From Saussurea involucrata (Eukaryota; Streptophyta; Magnoliopsida; Asterales; Asteraceae), in assembly GCA_033807775.1 (NCBI GenBank), contig CM066313.1:90591484-90655483 (forward strand): 64,000 bases of DNA, written 5' to 3'. The notes below the pieces were generated by a model. The model was not told the origin of the DNA. It ran no database searches and saw nothing but the letters and a program-made list of their open reading frames with translations. Below, piece after piece: positions 23,760 through 33,923 of the stretch (its first letter is position 1; every line of letters starts with the position of its first letter). Position numbers and translations under genes: made by a program.

Positions 23760-23968
23760 ACTCTCCCCCACTTGGATTAGACTTCGCCCCCGAAGTCTAC
23801 GTCCGCAAACAGCTTCTAATAATTCTCTCGCATTTGATGATATCCCAATCTCAATCCACTTTCAAGCTCTAACCATTCTAAAGCTGCTCACCAGTATACC
23901 TTACAGGATACTCGATTACAATCCCTCCTATCATTAATTGACGATTAACTTCTACGAACTCGATTACA
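23760..23968 (-). repeat. Extra 209-bp 5' extension of B1 (polypurine tract plus 3' internal sequence)
   Basis: Repeats 15663-15868 almost exactly, including the polypurine tract and hairpin (23780-23797). The outer 7-8 bases (CGATTACA, i.e. TGTAATCG on the minus strand) differ from the internal copy but match a word 45 bases inward. The extension ends in CA and is followed at once by the CTATT duplication, so it was part of the integrated DNA. Confidence 0.85.
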
Positions 23969-24420
23969 CTATTCCACGTTTACCATACACACTGAAATTA
24001 CGATTAATCCACGCCTATTCCATGTGTTCATAAAAACTAGTGCCTATGGATCCATTACACTTATTTGTACTCATGCAGGTTATTGCTTAATATAAATCAT
24101 TTTCAAATAACGTTAATGAAATTAAGCAAAACCATCAATTTAAGATAACCGATTTTACTTCATAAAATCATTCTTCCAAAAGTTCATCCAAAACAGTTCA
24201 TTATAAAAATGCACCATACCATAATTTAAAAACATTATAAAAGGTAAGGTAAGAATGAACTCACCTGGTAGCAGTAGCGTCACTCTTACTTTACTTTTTG
24301 TAAGGAATTCCATCACCAAACTTCACAAAGTCTGAAATACCCAAATACCGATGGTATTTATATTAATCTACTAAATAGGACTCTTAAAAGACTAAGAATC
24401 CTAAATAACCCAACATTCTC

Positions 24421-24690
24421 GTCACTTATCGCAACCCACTAATTGCGATAACACTTGTCGCAATCTACTACTTGCGACACAATACTTGTCGCAACCCACA
24501 GTTGCGATATCTCCTACTTGTCGCAACCAACTGTTGCGACATAACATCTTATCGCAACCCACTGTTGCGATACAATGACTTATCGCAACCAACTGTTGCG
24601 ATACACAATCTTGTCGCAACCCAAAGCTTGCGACATTCATAACTATCGCAACTATCAACATTATCGCAACTAACTGTTGCGGTGTTCATA
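24421..24690 (-). repeat. Array of TCGCAA/TTGCGA mini-hairpins in LTR A (left)
   Basis: About ten units of 24-32 bases, each a 6-8 bp inverted repeat (e.g. TTATCGCAACCCACTGTTGC) around a 7-10 base loop. The array lies about 150 bases upstream of the donor-like site in the reading sense. The other A LTR has the same array at 42592-42860. Confidence 0.9.
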
Positions 24691-25017
24691 AATGTCTCAA
24701 CTAACTGAAAAACGTATTCAAGCCAGAATCTATACTTTTAAGCCATATTAAATTCTACAAACTTGCAGATATGCTTAAGAACATTAACAGAGACTACTCA
24801 TATACCCAGATTTTTCATATCTTTCTAAAATCATCATAACTCAAAATATAACCCATTATAAAACTTCCTAATCATAAAAGAAGTAATTTTAAGAGTAGAT
24901 ATACCTTTGATTTCTTCTGTTTGTACTTAAAACTCCAGCTGAAGAATCTGTTTTTGCTTCTTCTTCTTCTTTAACTTTCTTTCTCGGCTCTCTCTCTCTC
25001 TTTTTCTTTCCGTACAC

Positions 25018-25072
<55 letters not shown>
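25018..25072 (+). repeat. CA microsatellite in LTR A (left)
   Basis: About 54 bases of (AC)n, against about 16 bases at the same place in the right LTR (near 43180). Confidence 0.95.
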
Positions 25073-25074
<2 letters not shown>

Positions 25075-25370
25075 AAGATACTAAAATGGCTAATAGAATG
25101 ACACCTCACCCCTCTTATTCAAATGAGGCGGTGGAAGTGTAAATGGTTTCACCATTTTAACCATACAGCCCCCTCAACTTTCGTCAAATGACAATTTATA
25201 CCCTCCAACTTATAAATTAAAATTAAAGTTTACCCCTTAACTTATAACTCCGTAAAACAAATAACGTAACTTATTCGGGGTTAAACTCTAAAATTAATCT
25301 ATCACATAATAAATCATAAGTTTATCAATAAAACACATCTTAACACTTTATACAAAATCGAGATGTTACA

Positions 25371-25408
25371 ATACTCCCCAACTTGAAAATGATTTCGTCC
25401 TCGAAATC
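25371..25408 (-). other. Polypurine tract and adjacent hairpin of gypsy A
   Basis: The minus strand reads TTCAAGTTGGGGAGTAT before the LTR. The hairpin GATTTCGAGGACGAAATC (25391-25408) lies immediately upstream. Confidence 0.85.
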
Positions 25409-25412
25409 AAAG

Positions 25413-26632
25413 CTAGGTAAACAAGTGAGGATATCTAATCTTCATATCCTCTTCCGATTCTAAAGTCACATTAGCACCTCGATGATGTTTCCATTGTACC
25501 TTTAACATAACTACTTCCTTATTATTACGTAACTTCCTAACTGATCTTTCCAAAACCGCCTCCGGTTCTTCTACACAACGGCTCTTTTCATCCACTCTTA
25601 CGTCAGTAAGTGGAATCACATCAGTCTCTTCGGCTAAACATTTCCGAAGATAGCAAACATGAAAAGTATTATGGATTCCTTCCAATTCAGGTGGAAGATC
25701 CAACTGATATGCTTGCAATCCAACTCTCTTAGTTATGGTGAAAGGTCCTAGAAAATGAGGACGCAACTTTCCACGTTTACCAAACCTTATCACGCCTTTC
25801 CACGGGGATACCTTAAGCATTACGCGCTCCCCAACTTGGAATTATTTTGGTCTTCTTTTCGGATCAGCATAACTCTTTTGTCTATCTTGAGCCGCTTTCA
25901 TATGCTTCCGAATTTCTTTCACCTTATCAGCCGTTTGTTGCACAAGTTCCGGACCAGCAAACTGCTTTTCTCCAGCTTCTAACCAACACACCGAAGTTCT
26001 GCATTTCCGACCATACAAAGCTTAGAAAGGTGCTCTTCCAATACTGGAATGATAACTATTGTTATACGCAAATTCTACTAACGATAGATGCGTATCCCAG
26101 TTACCTCCAAAGTCTAACACACACAACCTGAGCATATCTTCCAAAGTTTGAATGGTTCTTTCACTTTGCCCATCGGTTTGTGGATGGTAAGCAGTGCTCA
26201 AATTGACTCTCGTACCCAATTCTTCTTGTAGTGACTGCCAAAACCTCAAGGTAAACCGACTATCATGATCCGACACTATAGACACCGGTATACCATGCCT
26301 TGACACCACTTCATCAATATACAGCTTCGCTAATTTATCTATTGGTGACACTTCTTTCATAGCTAGAAAGTGAGCACTCTTGGTCAATCTATCTACGATT
26401 ACCCATATAGTGTCGTTACCTTTATGCGTTCTTGGTAACTTCGTCACGAAATCCATGGTAATCTTATCCCACTTCCATTCCGGAATTTCCAAAGATTGAA
26501 AACTTTCGTAAGGCTTTTGATGTTCATCTTTTACTAATGAACATGTCCTACACTTTTCTACAATATGTCCCACATCTACTTTCATAGTTAGCCACCAATA
26601 GTGTAATTTCAAATCCCTATACATCTTAGTAC
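25413..26632 (-). pseudogene. Gypsy A integrase and C-terminal chromodomain-like part (broken)
   Basis: This continues the A pol reading frame on the far side of element C. Visible in order: the integrase zinc-finger remainder (HIVEKCRTCSLVK), the catalytic core (MDFVTKLPRTHKG, then VSDHDSRFTLRFW, then TAYHPQTDGQSERT, giving the D,D,E triad), and a C-terminal module with QVGERV/WKGVIRFGKRGKLRPHFLGP (GPY/F type) followed by a chromodomain-like LKVQWKHHRGANVTLESE. In-frame TAA stops lie near 26020 and 25842. The beginning of the integrase is at about 36566-36600, before the C insertion. Non-functional. Confidence 0.85.
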
Positions 26633-26870
26633 TCCCATGTAACATCCCTTAATCCCAACATACAAGTTTCATATAATTCACCACAAAATAACATATCATA
26701 ATCCAAATATGGTCCCTTAAATTCTACAATTTGGTCTTTCAGTACAAACTTTTTCGAATAAAGTAAAATACATAACAACTACTAATTATAACTGAAATCT
26801 TCATAATCATTCAACATCCACAAAAGCTAACATGATAAATCCTATCATTGTCTCTTGTTTGCTCCATGAC

Positions 26871-27249
26871 CTGGAATACATATTTTAAAACAAAAATGAG
26901 GGTTAGACCTTGAGGTCTAGTGAGAAAAATCCCCGTTAGTAAAAGAAAACATTTGCACATAATTCACGTAAGAATACCAAATATGACTCATGCATCATGT
27001 ATCTTTCCATCTCTATCTCTTTTCTTTTCCTTGGCCATATTAATTGGTAGCAAGCCAATTAATTAATTTACACCGCTGTACTAAATACAGCCAACACCAC
27101 TGTCCCTTTGTACAGCCAACTTTCACCGGTCCTAAGCCCGGCCAACTAGTACTCATACAATGTAATATTCATATAAACACTATATGCACCATATTACATT
27201 AAATCACATATATGTATTCCATTTGAAAATATTTCAAATAAAAACTCAC
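26871..27249 (-). promoter_or_regulatory. Putative LTR intron of family C
   Basis: On the minus strand: donor GAG/GTGAGTTTTT (intron side from 27249), short inverted repeats such as GGCTGTACAAAG and CTGTATTTAGTACAG (about 27070-27140), TCTCACT followed by the hairpin AGACCTCAAGGTCT (26918-26905), then ATGTATTCCAG/GTC with AG ending at 26871. About 379 nt. Same order as families A, B, D and E. Confidence 0.5.
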
Positions 27250-27372
27250 CTCGTGCGTTATTACAAAAACTCTTTCAAGGTAATTCACGTAAGTCGCCCC
27301 TTCACCGAATCTGAAATCACAAAATACCAAATATTTCTCTTAACACTAAACTCACGAAATCCTCAACCCAAG

Positions 27373-27745
27373 TCGCAACCCAAAAAGACATGAAATCGCA
27401 ATGAACAGTACAAATCGCAACCGTGATGAACAGTACAAAGTCGCAACCTCCTACTGCGACTTCACCCCCGAAATCGCAACCCACTATTGCGACTTCACCC
27501 TAAGTCGCAATCCACCACTGCGATTCCACCCTGGAGTCGCAACCTACTGTTGCGATCCCAACCCGAATCGCAATCAACTACTGCGATTCCAAGCCAAGTC
27601 GCAATCCACCACTGCGACTTCATACCCAAGTCGCAACCAACCATTGCGACTCCGATGAATGTCGCAGTCGTCCATTGCGACTTCGATGAATATTAACCTA
27701 CTGCGACTTCGATGAATATTAGCCTACTGCGACTTCGATGAATGT
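27373..27745 (-). repeat. Array of GTCGCAA/TGCGAC mini-hairpins in LTR C (left)
   Basis: About nine units of roughly 30 bases, each with a short inverted repeat of TCGCAAC and (T/C)TGCGA. The array ends about 115-125 bases before the donor-like site, as in LTR A. The matching array in the right LTR lies at about 35614-35990. Confidence 0.9.
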
Positions 27746-28308
27746 CTCAGTCTACTGTTTCATCCTAAAACCCAGATTTTTACAGTTTTATTCTATGTAT
27801 GTTGCTATAAAGATGCAGTTATGATTAAGACTATAAACATAACCTAACCTTAAGCTCGGATTTCCCAAAACATCCCCTTTTTAACAAAACCCACCAAGAA
27901 CTTAACTATAAACCTCAAGAACATTTTAGAGAATTAAAACACATAAAAGGTATGGAGTAATTACCTTGATTTACTGCAGTTTGTTCTTAGAATCACAGCA
28001 GCAACTTCTTAATTCTTCCTTCTTCTTCCTTTTTGCCTTTCTCTCGAACTCTCTCCCTCTCTCTCGACCGTATACACTTACACCTTTGAATAATATCTTT
28101 TAATTGAGACATGACACCTATCCTATGACTAATATGTCGGTTTTGGCAATGAGACCAACCAAACCCTAGACTTGTCTCACTTGGCAAAACATACCCCCAA
28201 CTTCTAAATAATTAATAAAACTTACCCCTTAACTTCCCACTTCTTAAATTACCCACCTAAACTTATAAAATTCCAAATTTAAATTAAATAAAATACCTGG
28301 TTATTACA

Positions 28309-28344
28309 ACATCTCCCCCTTAAAAGAATTCCGTCCCGGAATTC
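28309..28344 (-). other. Polypurine tract and adjacent hairpin of element C
   Basis: Minus strand: AGGGGGAGATGT next to the LTR, preceded by the hairpin GAATTCCGGGACGGAATTC (28326-28344). The hairpin is also the last codons of pol (Asn-Ser-Gly-Thr-Glu-Phe-Phe). Confidence 0.85.
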
Positions 28345-28987
28345 GATTGAGTGAACAGATGAGGGTATTTGGCTCTCATCTCCGCCTCCGATTCCCATGT
28401 TGCATCCTGACCCCTATGATGTTTCCACTGGACCTTTACTTGCTTGATCTCCTTATTCCTTAATACTTTAACCTTGTGATCAACTATAGCTTCCGGTTCT
28501 TCCACATAGTTCAGCTTTTCATCAATCTGGATATCCGGTAGAGGGACTGCCTGGTCTGGCGTGACTAAACATTTACGAAAATTCGACACATGAAACGCGT
28601 TGTGAATCCTGCTCAATTCCAACGGAAGATCCAATCTGTATGCTACTTCACCAATTCTTTCTGTAATTTCAAATGGCCCAATATATCGCGGACTGAGTTT
28701 ACCTTGCTTCCCAAAACGTATGACTCCTTTCCAAGGTGAAACTTTTAACATCACAAATTCCCCAACCTGAAATTCTAACGGTTTCCGGCGTCGATCTGCA
28801 TAATTTTTCTGTCTGTCTTGTGCCGTTTTCAATCTATCCCGGATCTGAGTAATCTTATCTGCTGTTAACTGTACTATTTCTGGCCCTGCTAACTGCTTTT
28901 CCCCCACTTCATTCCAACACAAAGGCGTTCGGCATTTCCTACCATACAATACTTCAAACGGTGCCGCCTGAATACTAGAATGATAAC
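28320..28987 (-). pseudogene. Element C integrase C-terminus with chromodomain-like end
   Basis: This is the 3' end of the C polyprotein, cut off from the rest by solo LTR D. It starts with the conserved YGRKCRTPLCWNEVGEKQ segment, followed by QDRQKNYADRRRKPLEFQVG, the GPY/F-like WKGVIRFGKQGKLSPRYIGP, and a chromodomain-like VKVQWKHHRGQDATWESE, ending at the polypurine-tract hairpin. The frame itself is open. Chromodomain-like ends are typical of plant chromoviruses and are thought to steer integration to certain chromatin. It can no longer be made as part of the polyprotein because of D. Confidence 0.88.
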
Positions 28988-30815
28988 TGTAACACCCGGA
29001 AAATCCTTGTAAGTAATAATAGTCCTAGTATTTCTTTATATTTTGACTTCTTAGATTATAAGTGATTTCCTAAGTAATTTCCGTGATTGTCACTTATTAA
29101 TTGAGAACTCCCGATAGAAATCAGTAAGTTTATTCCTTAAGGAAATAAATGAAAAATAGATAATAAAGTTAAATATTAGATTTTATGGATTAGTTGGATG
29201 GGTAATTTGAATACGAGTCCAACGGTTCTTTCCGGGGTAAAAACGGAGTTCTAACGAAGAAGTTACGGCTAAATTAGTGGAAGTTGGATTGATTAGCAAA
29301 CAGAAGCCGGCGCCGATGGTGTGGCGCCGATGCATCGGCGCGGGTGATCGGCGCCGAGCACCTGACGTGCCAAAAGGGGGTTAAACCCACCTCTTTATCC
29401 TTAGTCATTCATTCATCCTCTCAAATTAGAATTTCTGCTGCTCTTCACTCTTCAGACGATTTCTTCAATTAAACCTAAGGTAAATCCATTTCTATCAATC
29501 CAAATCTAAATCAAGCATCTAGTAAATGAATCTTACCCATTTAAACTTGAATTAGGGCATTTCATCTTCATTCTTCTTCTTGGAGCAATTAGGTTCAAGT
29601 ATTCAAGTTAGGGTGTTAGCAATTGAAGATTTGAGGTGAGTAACTTGTAATTAATTGTTTGTATTACATTTACATACTATTCCTCATCTTGATTTTTGGT
29701 ATAGCTAATGGGAGATCTTGAATAAATGCTCTTAATGGTTAAGAGGGAAACAAGAGGAGTTCAAGTAAGTTTATGTGGCTTAATTGTGTTTATTACTTTG
29801 TATGCCATAATAAATGTTGATGTTAAGAGTTTGGTTGGATTATATATCCAAAGTATGTGATATTGAGATGATGACTTAATAGATGTCTTAATGATGAATT
29901 GATGGCTTAATGGTCAAAATAGACTTATTATTGAATTGTAAACATGGATGTTTATTATTGATATCATATAGAATATGATTTGATACATATGGTTGTATAT
30001 GAACTACATGGAAGTAGTATTGATCATGTTAAATGGTTGGACCATTGTTATGTGTTAAATATGCTTGATATTATCTAGAATATGATTTATTACATATGGA
30101 TGTATGTGAACTACATGGAAGTAGTATAGATTATGATAAATGGTTGGACCATTGTTAAGTGCATAATATGCTTTGAATATTACTTGGATTAACATATTTG
30201 GTATTCACATAATTGGAGGAGCACCTAGTAGGCATTGGAGGATATAATCATACATACCGTGGGGTAAATGTATTTTGTTCATACCTTCAGATACCGTGGG
30301 GTTTTCCGTTGTGTTATGCCTTGTGACAATACCGTGGGGTATCAATCAAGGTATATCTTCGATTATGATGTAACCGGGTAGCGATATGGACCTTCTCCAT
30401 GGAATCCAATTTGTGAATGTATCGAATTGTTATTCCTACATGCTATGATTATGCTCTATGTGCTATGTGTAAATCTCACTTAGGCTTTAAAAGCCTAACA
30501 CTTGTTATGTGTTTTATGTATTACAGATTTTAGTGGTTCCGGACACAAGAAGGTCTAGAACGGGGTTGTGAGCATGGGATCATTGTTAGAGAGATAAAGA
30601 TTGGAAGATTGATGACACAACTTTCCGGCATTCTTTGGATATTTGATATCTATAGTAGTGATCAAATAAGCTAGTGGTCCAATAGTAGTTATGATTAACT
30701 AAATCTTTGTATTAATGATTATGTAATGTTATTTAGGTATACTTTTACTTAAGTAATGTGTACCACTCTTCCGTTTTATGGAAGTTTTTGTTAACCCCTG
30801 TTTTGGGGTGTTACA
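28988..30815 (+). mobile_element. Solo LTR D in the integrase gene of C
   Basis: 1828 bp with TGTAACACCC ... GGGTGTTACA ends and a perfect ATAAC duplication (28983-28987, 30816-30820). No internal region, primer site or second LTR is present, so it is the product of recombination between the two LTRs of a former element. Contents on the plus strand: a GGCGCCGAT inverted-repeat cluster (29308-29366), a donor-like GAG/GTGAGT (29633-29641), a direct duplication of about 105 bp (about 29965-30175), three 'ataccgtgggg' motifs (30258-30345), the hairpin at 30480-30498, and an acceptor-like TATTACAG (30519-30526). Confidence 0.92.
29636..30526 (+). promoter_or_regulatory. Putative LTR intron of family D
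   Basis: Donor GAG/GTGAGTAA at 29633-29643; TCTCACT then the palindrome TTAGGCTTTAAAAGCCTAA (30480-30498); acceptor ATGTATTACAG ending at 30526. About 890 nt. Another donor-like word, CTAAGGTAAAT, lies upstream near 29475. Confidence 0.45.
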
Positions 30816-30820
30816 ATAAC

Positions 30821-33800
30821 TGTTGTTGTAAGCGAACTCTATCAAAGGCAAATGTTTATCCCATGATCCTCCAAAATCAACTATACAAGCTCGAAGCATA
30901 TCTTCTAACGTCTGAATTGTTCTTTCACTTTGTCCATCAGTCTGTGGATGATATGCTGTACTCAACTTGATTTGTGTTCCCATCTCTTTTTGAAAGCTTC
31001 TCCAAAATCTAGAAGTAAAACGACTATCTCGATCAGAAATAATCGAAATTGGTACTCCATGTCGAGTTACTATTTCATTAATGTACAGTTTGGCCAAACG
31101 TTCCAAAGAATCGGTTTCTTTTATCGGCAAGAAATGAGCAGACTTCGTCAACCTATCCACAATCACCCAAATAGAATCGAATCCCTTTGAAGTTCTTGGT
31201 AACTTGGTAATGAAATCAGTTGTGATCTGATCCCATTTCCACACTGGAATATCTAAGCGTTGTAACAGACCAAACGGTTTCTGATGCTCAATCTTTACTT
31301 TCTTGCAGGTAATGCAGTCTTCCACATGCTTAGCAATACTTCTTTTCATCCCCGGCCACCAATAGAATTGTTTCAAATCTCTATACATTGTATTTGTACC
31401 TGGATGAATGGAGAATCGAGATTGATGAGCTTCTTGTAGTACACGATCACGTAATCCACCCAAACGAGGTACCCAAATCCTATTCCCCAAACACAACAAC
31501 CCACGGTTATCTTTCCCAAGCAATGCTGATATCCCAACCAACCGTTCAGATTTCAAACTTTCTTCTTGATAAGCATCTAATTGGCACTTCAGTAATTCGT
31601 CAAAAATGTTTGGAAGAAGTTCAGCTCTTAAAGATATCGCCTTTATCGTTCCACTTCTTTCTTGTCGACTTAGTGCATCTGCCACCACATTCGCTTTTCC
31701 TGGGTGATAAAGGATTTCACAATCATAATCATTCACTAACTCTAGCCACCTTCTTTGCCTCATGTTCAGTTCCTTCTGATCAAAAATATGTTGGAGACTC
31801 TTATGGTCCGTAAAAATTTGACACTTGGAACCATAAAGATAATGCCTCCAAATCTTCAAAGCGAAAACAACTGCTGCCAGTTCCATATCGTGAGTAGGAT
31901 ATTGCCTTTCATGATCCTTTAATTGACGAGAAGCATAGGCAATTACTTTTCCACGTTGCATGAGTACACATCCCAAACCTAACTTAGAAGCATCACTGTA
32001 GACCACAAAATCATCCGAACCTTCTGGCAATGCTAAAATCGGCGCGCTGCAGAGTTTCTCCTTTAATATCCTGAATGCCTCGTCCTGTTCTGCCTTCCAT
32101 TCGAACTTCAGATTTTTCCGAGTCAGCTTCGTCAACGGTGTGACAATACGAGAGAAATCTTTTATAAACTTTCGGTAGTAGCCGGCCAAACCCAGAAAAC
32201 TTCGTACTTCTGTTGCTGTCTTTGGTGGTTCCCATTTTTCAACTGCTTCCACTTTCATCGGATCGACTTGTATACCCTTTTCAGAAACTATATGCCCCAA
32301 AAACTGAACTTCCCGCAACCAGAATTCACACTTTGAAAATTTCGCATACAACTTTTCTTTCTTCAATAATTCCAAAATCAAACGAAGATGTCGTGCATGA
32401 TCCTCTTTGGATCGGGAATAAATAAGTATATCATCGATAAATACAATGACGAATTTATCAAGATATTGCTTACATACCCGATTCATTAAATCCATAAAGG
32501 CGGCTGGAGCGTTTGTCAATCCAAATGGCATTACTAGAAACTCATAGTGACCGTACCTGGTGCGAAAAGCAGTTTTCAACACGTCTTCTTCTTTGACCTT
32601 CAACTGATGATAACCGGATCTTAAATCAATCTTGGAGAAACAACAAGCTCCAACTAATTGATCGAAGAGGTCATCAATTCTAGGTAGAGGATACTTGTTT
32701 TTGATCGTGCGCTTATTCAATTCTCTGTAGTCGATACACATTCTCATCGAACCATCCTTCTTTTTCACAAATAAGACTGGTGCTCCCCACGGTGAAGAAC
32801 TTGGTCTGATGAAACCCTTATCGGATAGATCTTGTAGTTGTGCCATCATTTCTTTCATTTCCGGAGGCGCCAAACGATACGGTGCACGGGCTACAGGGGT
32901 GGCTCCAGGAATTAGATCTATACCGAACTCTACCTGTCTAACGGGCGGAAGACTGTTCAAGTCTTCAGGAAATACTTCTGGAAAATCACTAACAATTGGA
33001 ATGTCCTCCAACTCACTCTTCTCTAGCTTAGTATCTATTACATAAGCTAAGTAACTCTGACAACCTTTACTAACACACTTACGGGCTTTTATCATGTTAA
33101 TAAGATTATACTGATAATTCCTACGATCGCCATAAATCACTACCGGCCCTTTTTCAGGTAACACAACGTTTATTAACTTTTTATCACAATTTATATTAGC
33201 TTGGTTCTCGGCTAACCAGTCCATTCCCACTACCACATCAAACTCTACCAGGGCTATTGGAAATAACTGAATCGGTACTCCACACCCTTCTATATCTATC
33301 ACGCAACTATCAAATACTTCTTTAACTGATACTTGATTTTCATTTGCCGTATCTACCAATAAAGCATGATCTAACACTTTCGGCTTTAAACGCATGTAAG
33401 CAGCAAATGAAGGAGACACAAACGATCGGTTTGCACCATAATCAAATAACACCTTAGCACGTGTGGAATTTATTAAGAATGTACCTGTAACTACGTTCGG
33501 AGTTTCCTCCGCTTCCTTTGCTGTCATCTGAAATGAACGGCCTCTTGCTCTTGCTGGTTCTGACCTCGGTACTGTTGGTCTAACACCCGATGCTCTTGTT
33601 GACGTGCCACCCGATGGTATTCTTCCCAGTGGACAATCTGATTGAAGATGATCTGGCGAATTGCATGAATAACAAAATCTAACCACCCTACAATCTTTAG
33701 CAATGTGTCCAAACTTCCCGCACTTATAACAGTTTCTAGGATCTACCTGACAGCTTCCTTGGTGAAAACGGTGGCACTTTGGGCAAGGTCTTTCAGCTGC

Positions 33801-33923
33801 TCTAAAAGGTGGACGACTATCAAATCGCTGAAATCCAGACTTCTTCACATCTTGTGGTGGTCCTTCCCATTTTCTCTTTCCCGCACTCTTATCCCCAACA
33901 TCCCGCTTATTGTCTCGCTCCAC
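30821..33923 (-). pseudogene. Element C polyprotein: zinc knuckles, protease, RT, RNase H, integrase (truncated)
   Basis: A 1064-codon frame (its last part reads into D). Residues 65-78 and 84-97 are CCHC knuckles (CYKCGKFGHIAKDC; CYSCNSPDHLQSDC). The protease motif at 161-163 is DYG where DSG is usual. RT spans about 340-510, with FVKKKDGSMRMCIDYREL and the catalytic FIDD at 495-498. RNase H spans about 635-755 (YSDASKLGLGC, TDHKSL, ADALSR). The integrase HHCC finger is near 832-873, and the core triad is D903, D964 and E1000 (D-35-E). The sequence is lost after about residue 1036, where D is inserted. Domain order RT-RNaseH-IN marks it as Ty3/gypsy. It supplied, or once supplied, the enzymes for copying and integrating C-type RNA. 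Confidence 0.92.

Larger units (their letters stand above)
13607..23968 (-). mobile_element. Non-autonomous LTR element B1, with a 5'-extended end
   Basis: Inserted into LTR A with a 5-bp duplication CTATT (13602-13606, 23969-23973). The uninterrupted LTR A copy has a single CTATT here (42131-42135). LTRs are 13607-15662 and 21707-23759 (about 2.05 kb), differing at roughly 17 positions by eye. The inserted DNA does not stop at the right LTR: it continues 209 bp (23760-23968) with a second copy of the polypurine tract and 3' internal sequence. The internal region has a primer site and polypurine tract but no protein domain. Large non-autonomous elements of this kind are often called LARDs. 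Confidence 0.9.
23969..25370 (-). repeat. LTR A (left copy), second part
   Basis: Continues LTR A after B1 and matches 42131-43494. It contains the donor-like CAG/GTGAGTT (24267-24259), the TCGCAA hairpin array, a CT-rich leader and a long CA microsatellite, and ends GAGATGTTACA. Confidence 0.9.
26638..28308 (-). repeat. 3' LTR of element C
   Basis: Ends TGTAACATCC ... GGTTATTACA. Near-identical to 34880-36560. Confidence 0.93.

Noticed and set aside
24421..24690. TCGCAA arrays as a CRISPR array
   Set aside because: Repeats are short, imperfect and palindromic with spacers that are also similar. The host is a plant and the arrays lie in retrotransposon LTRs.
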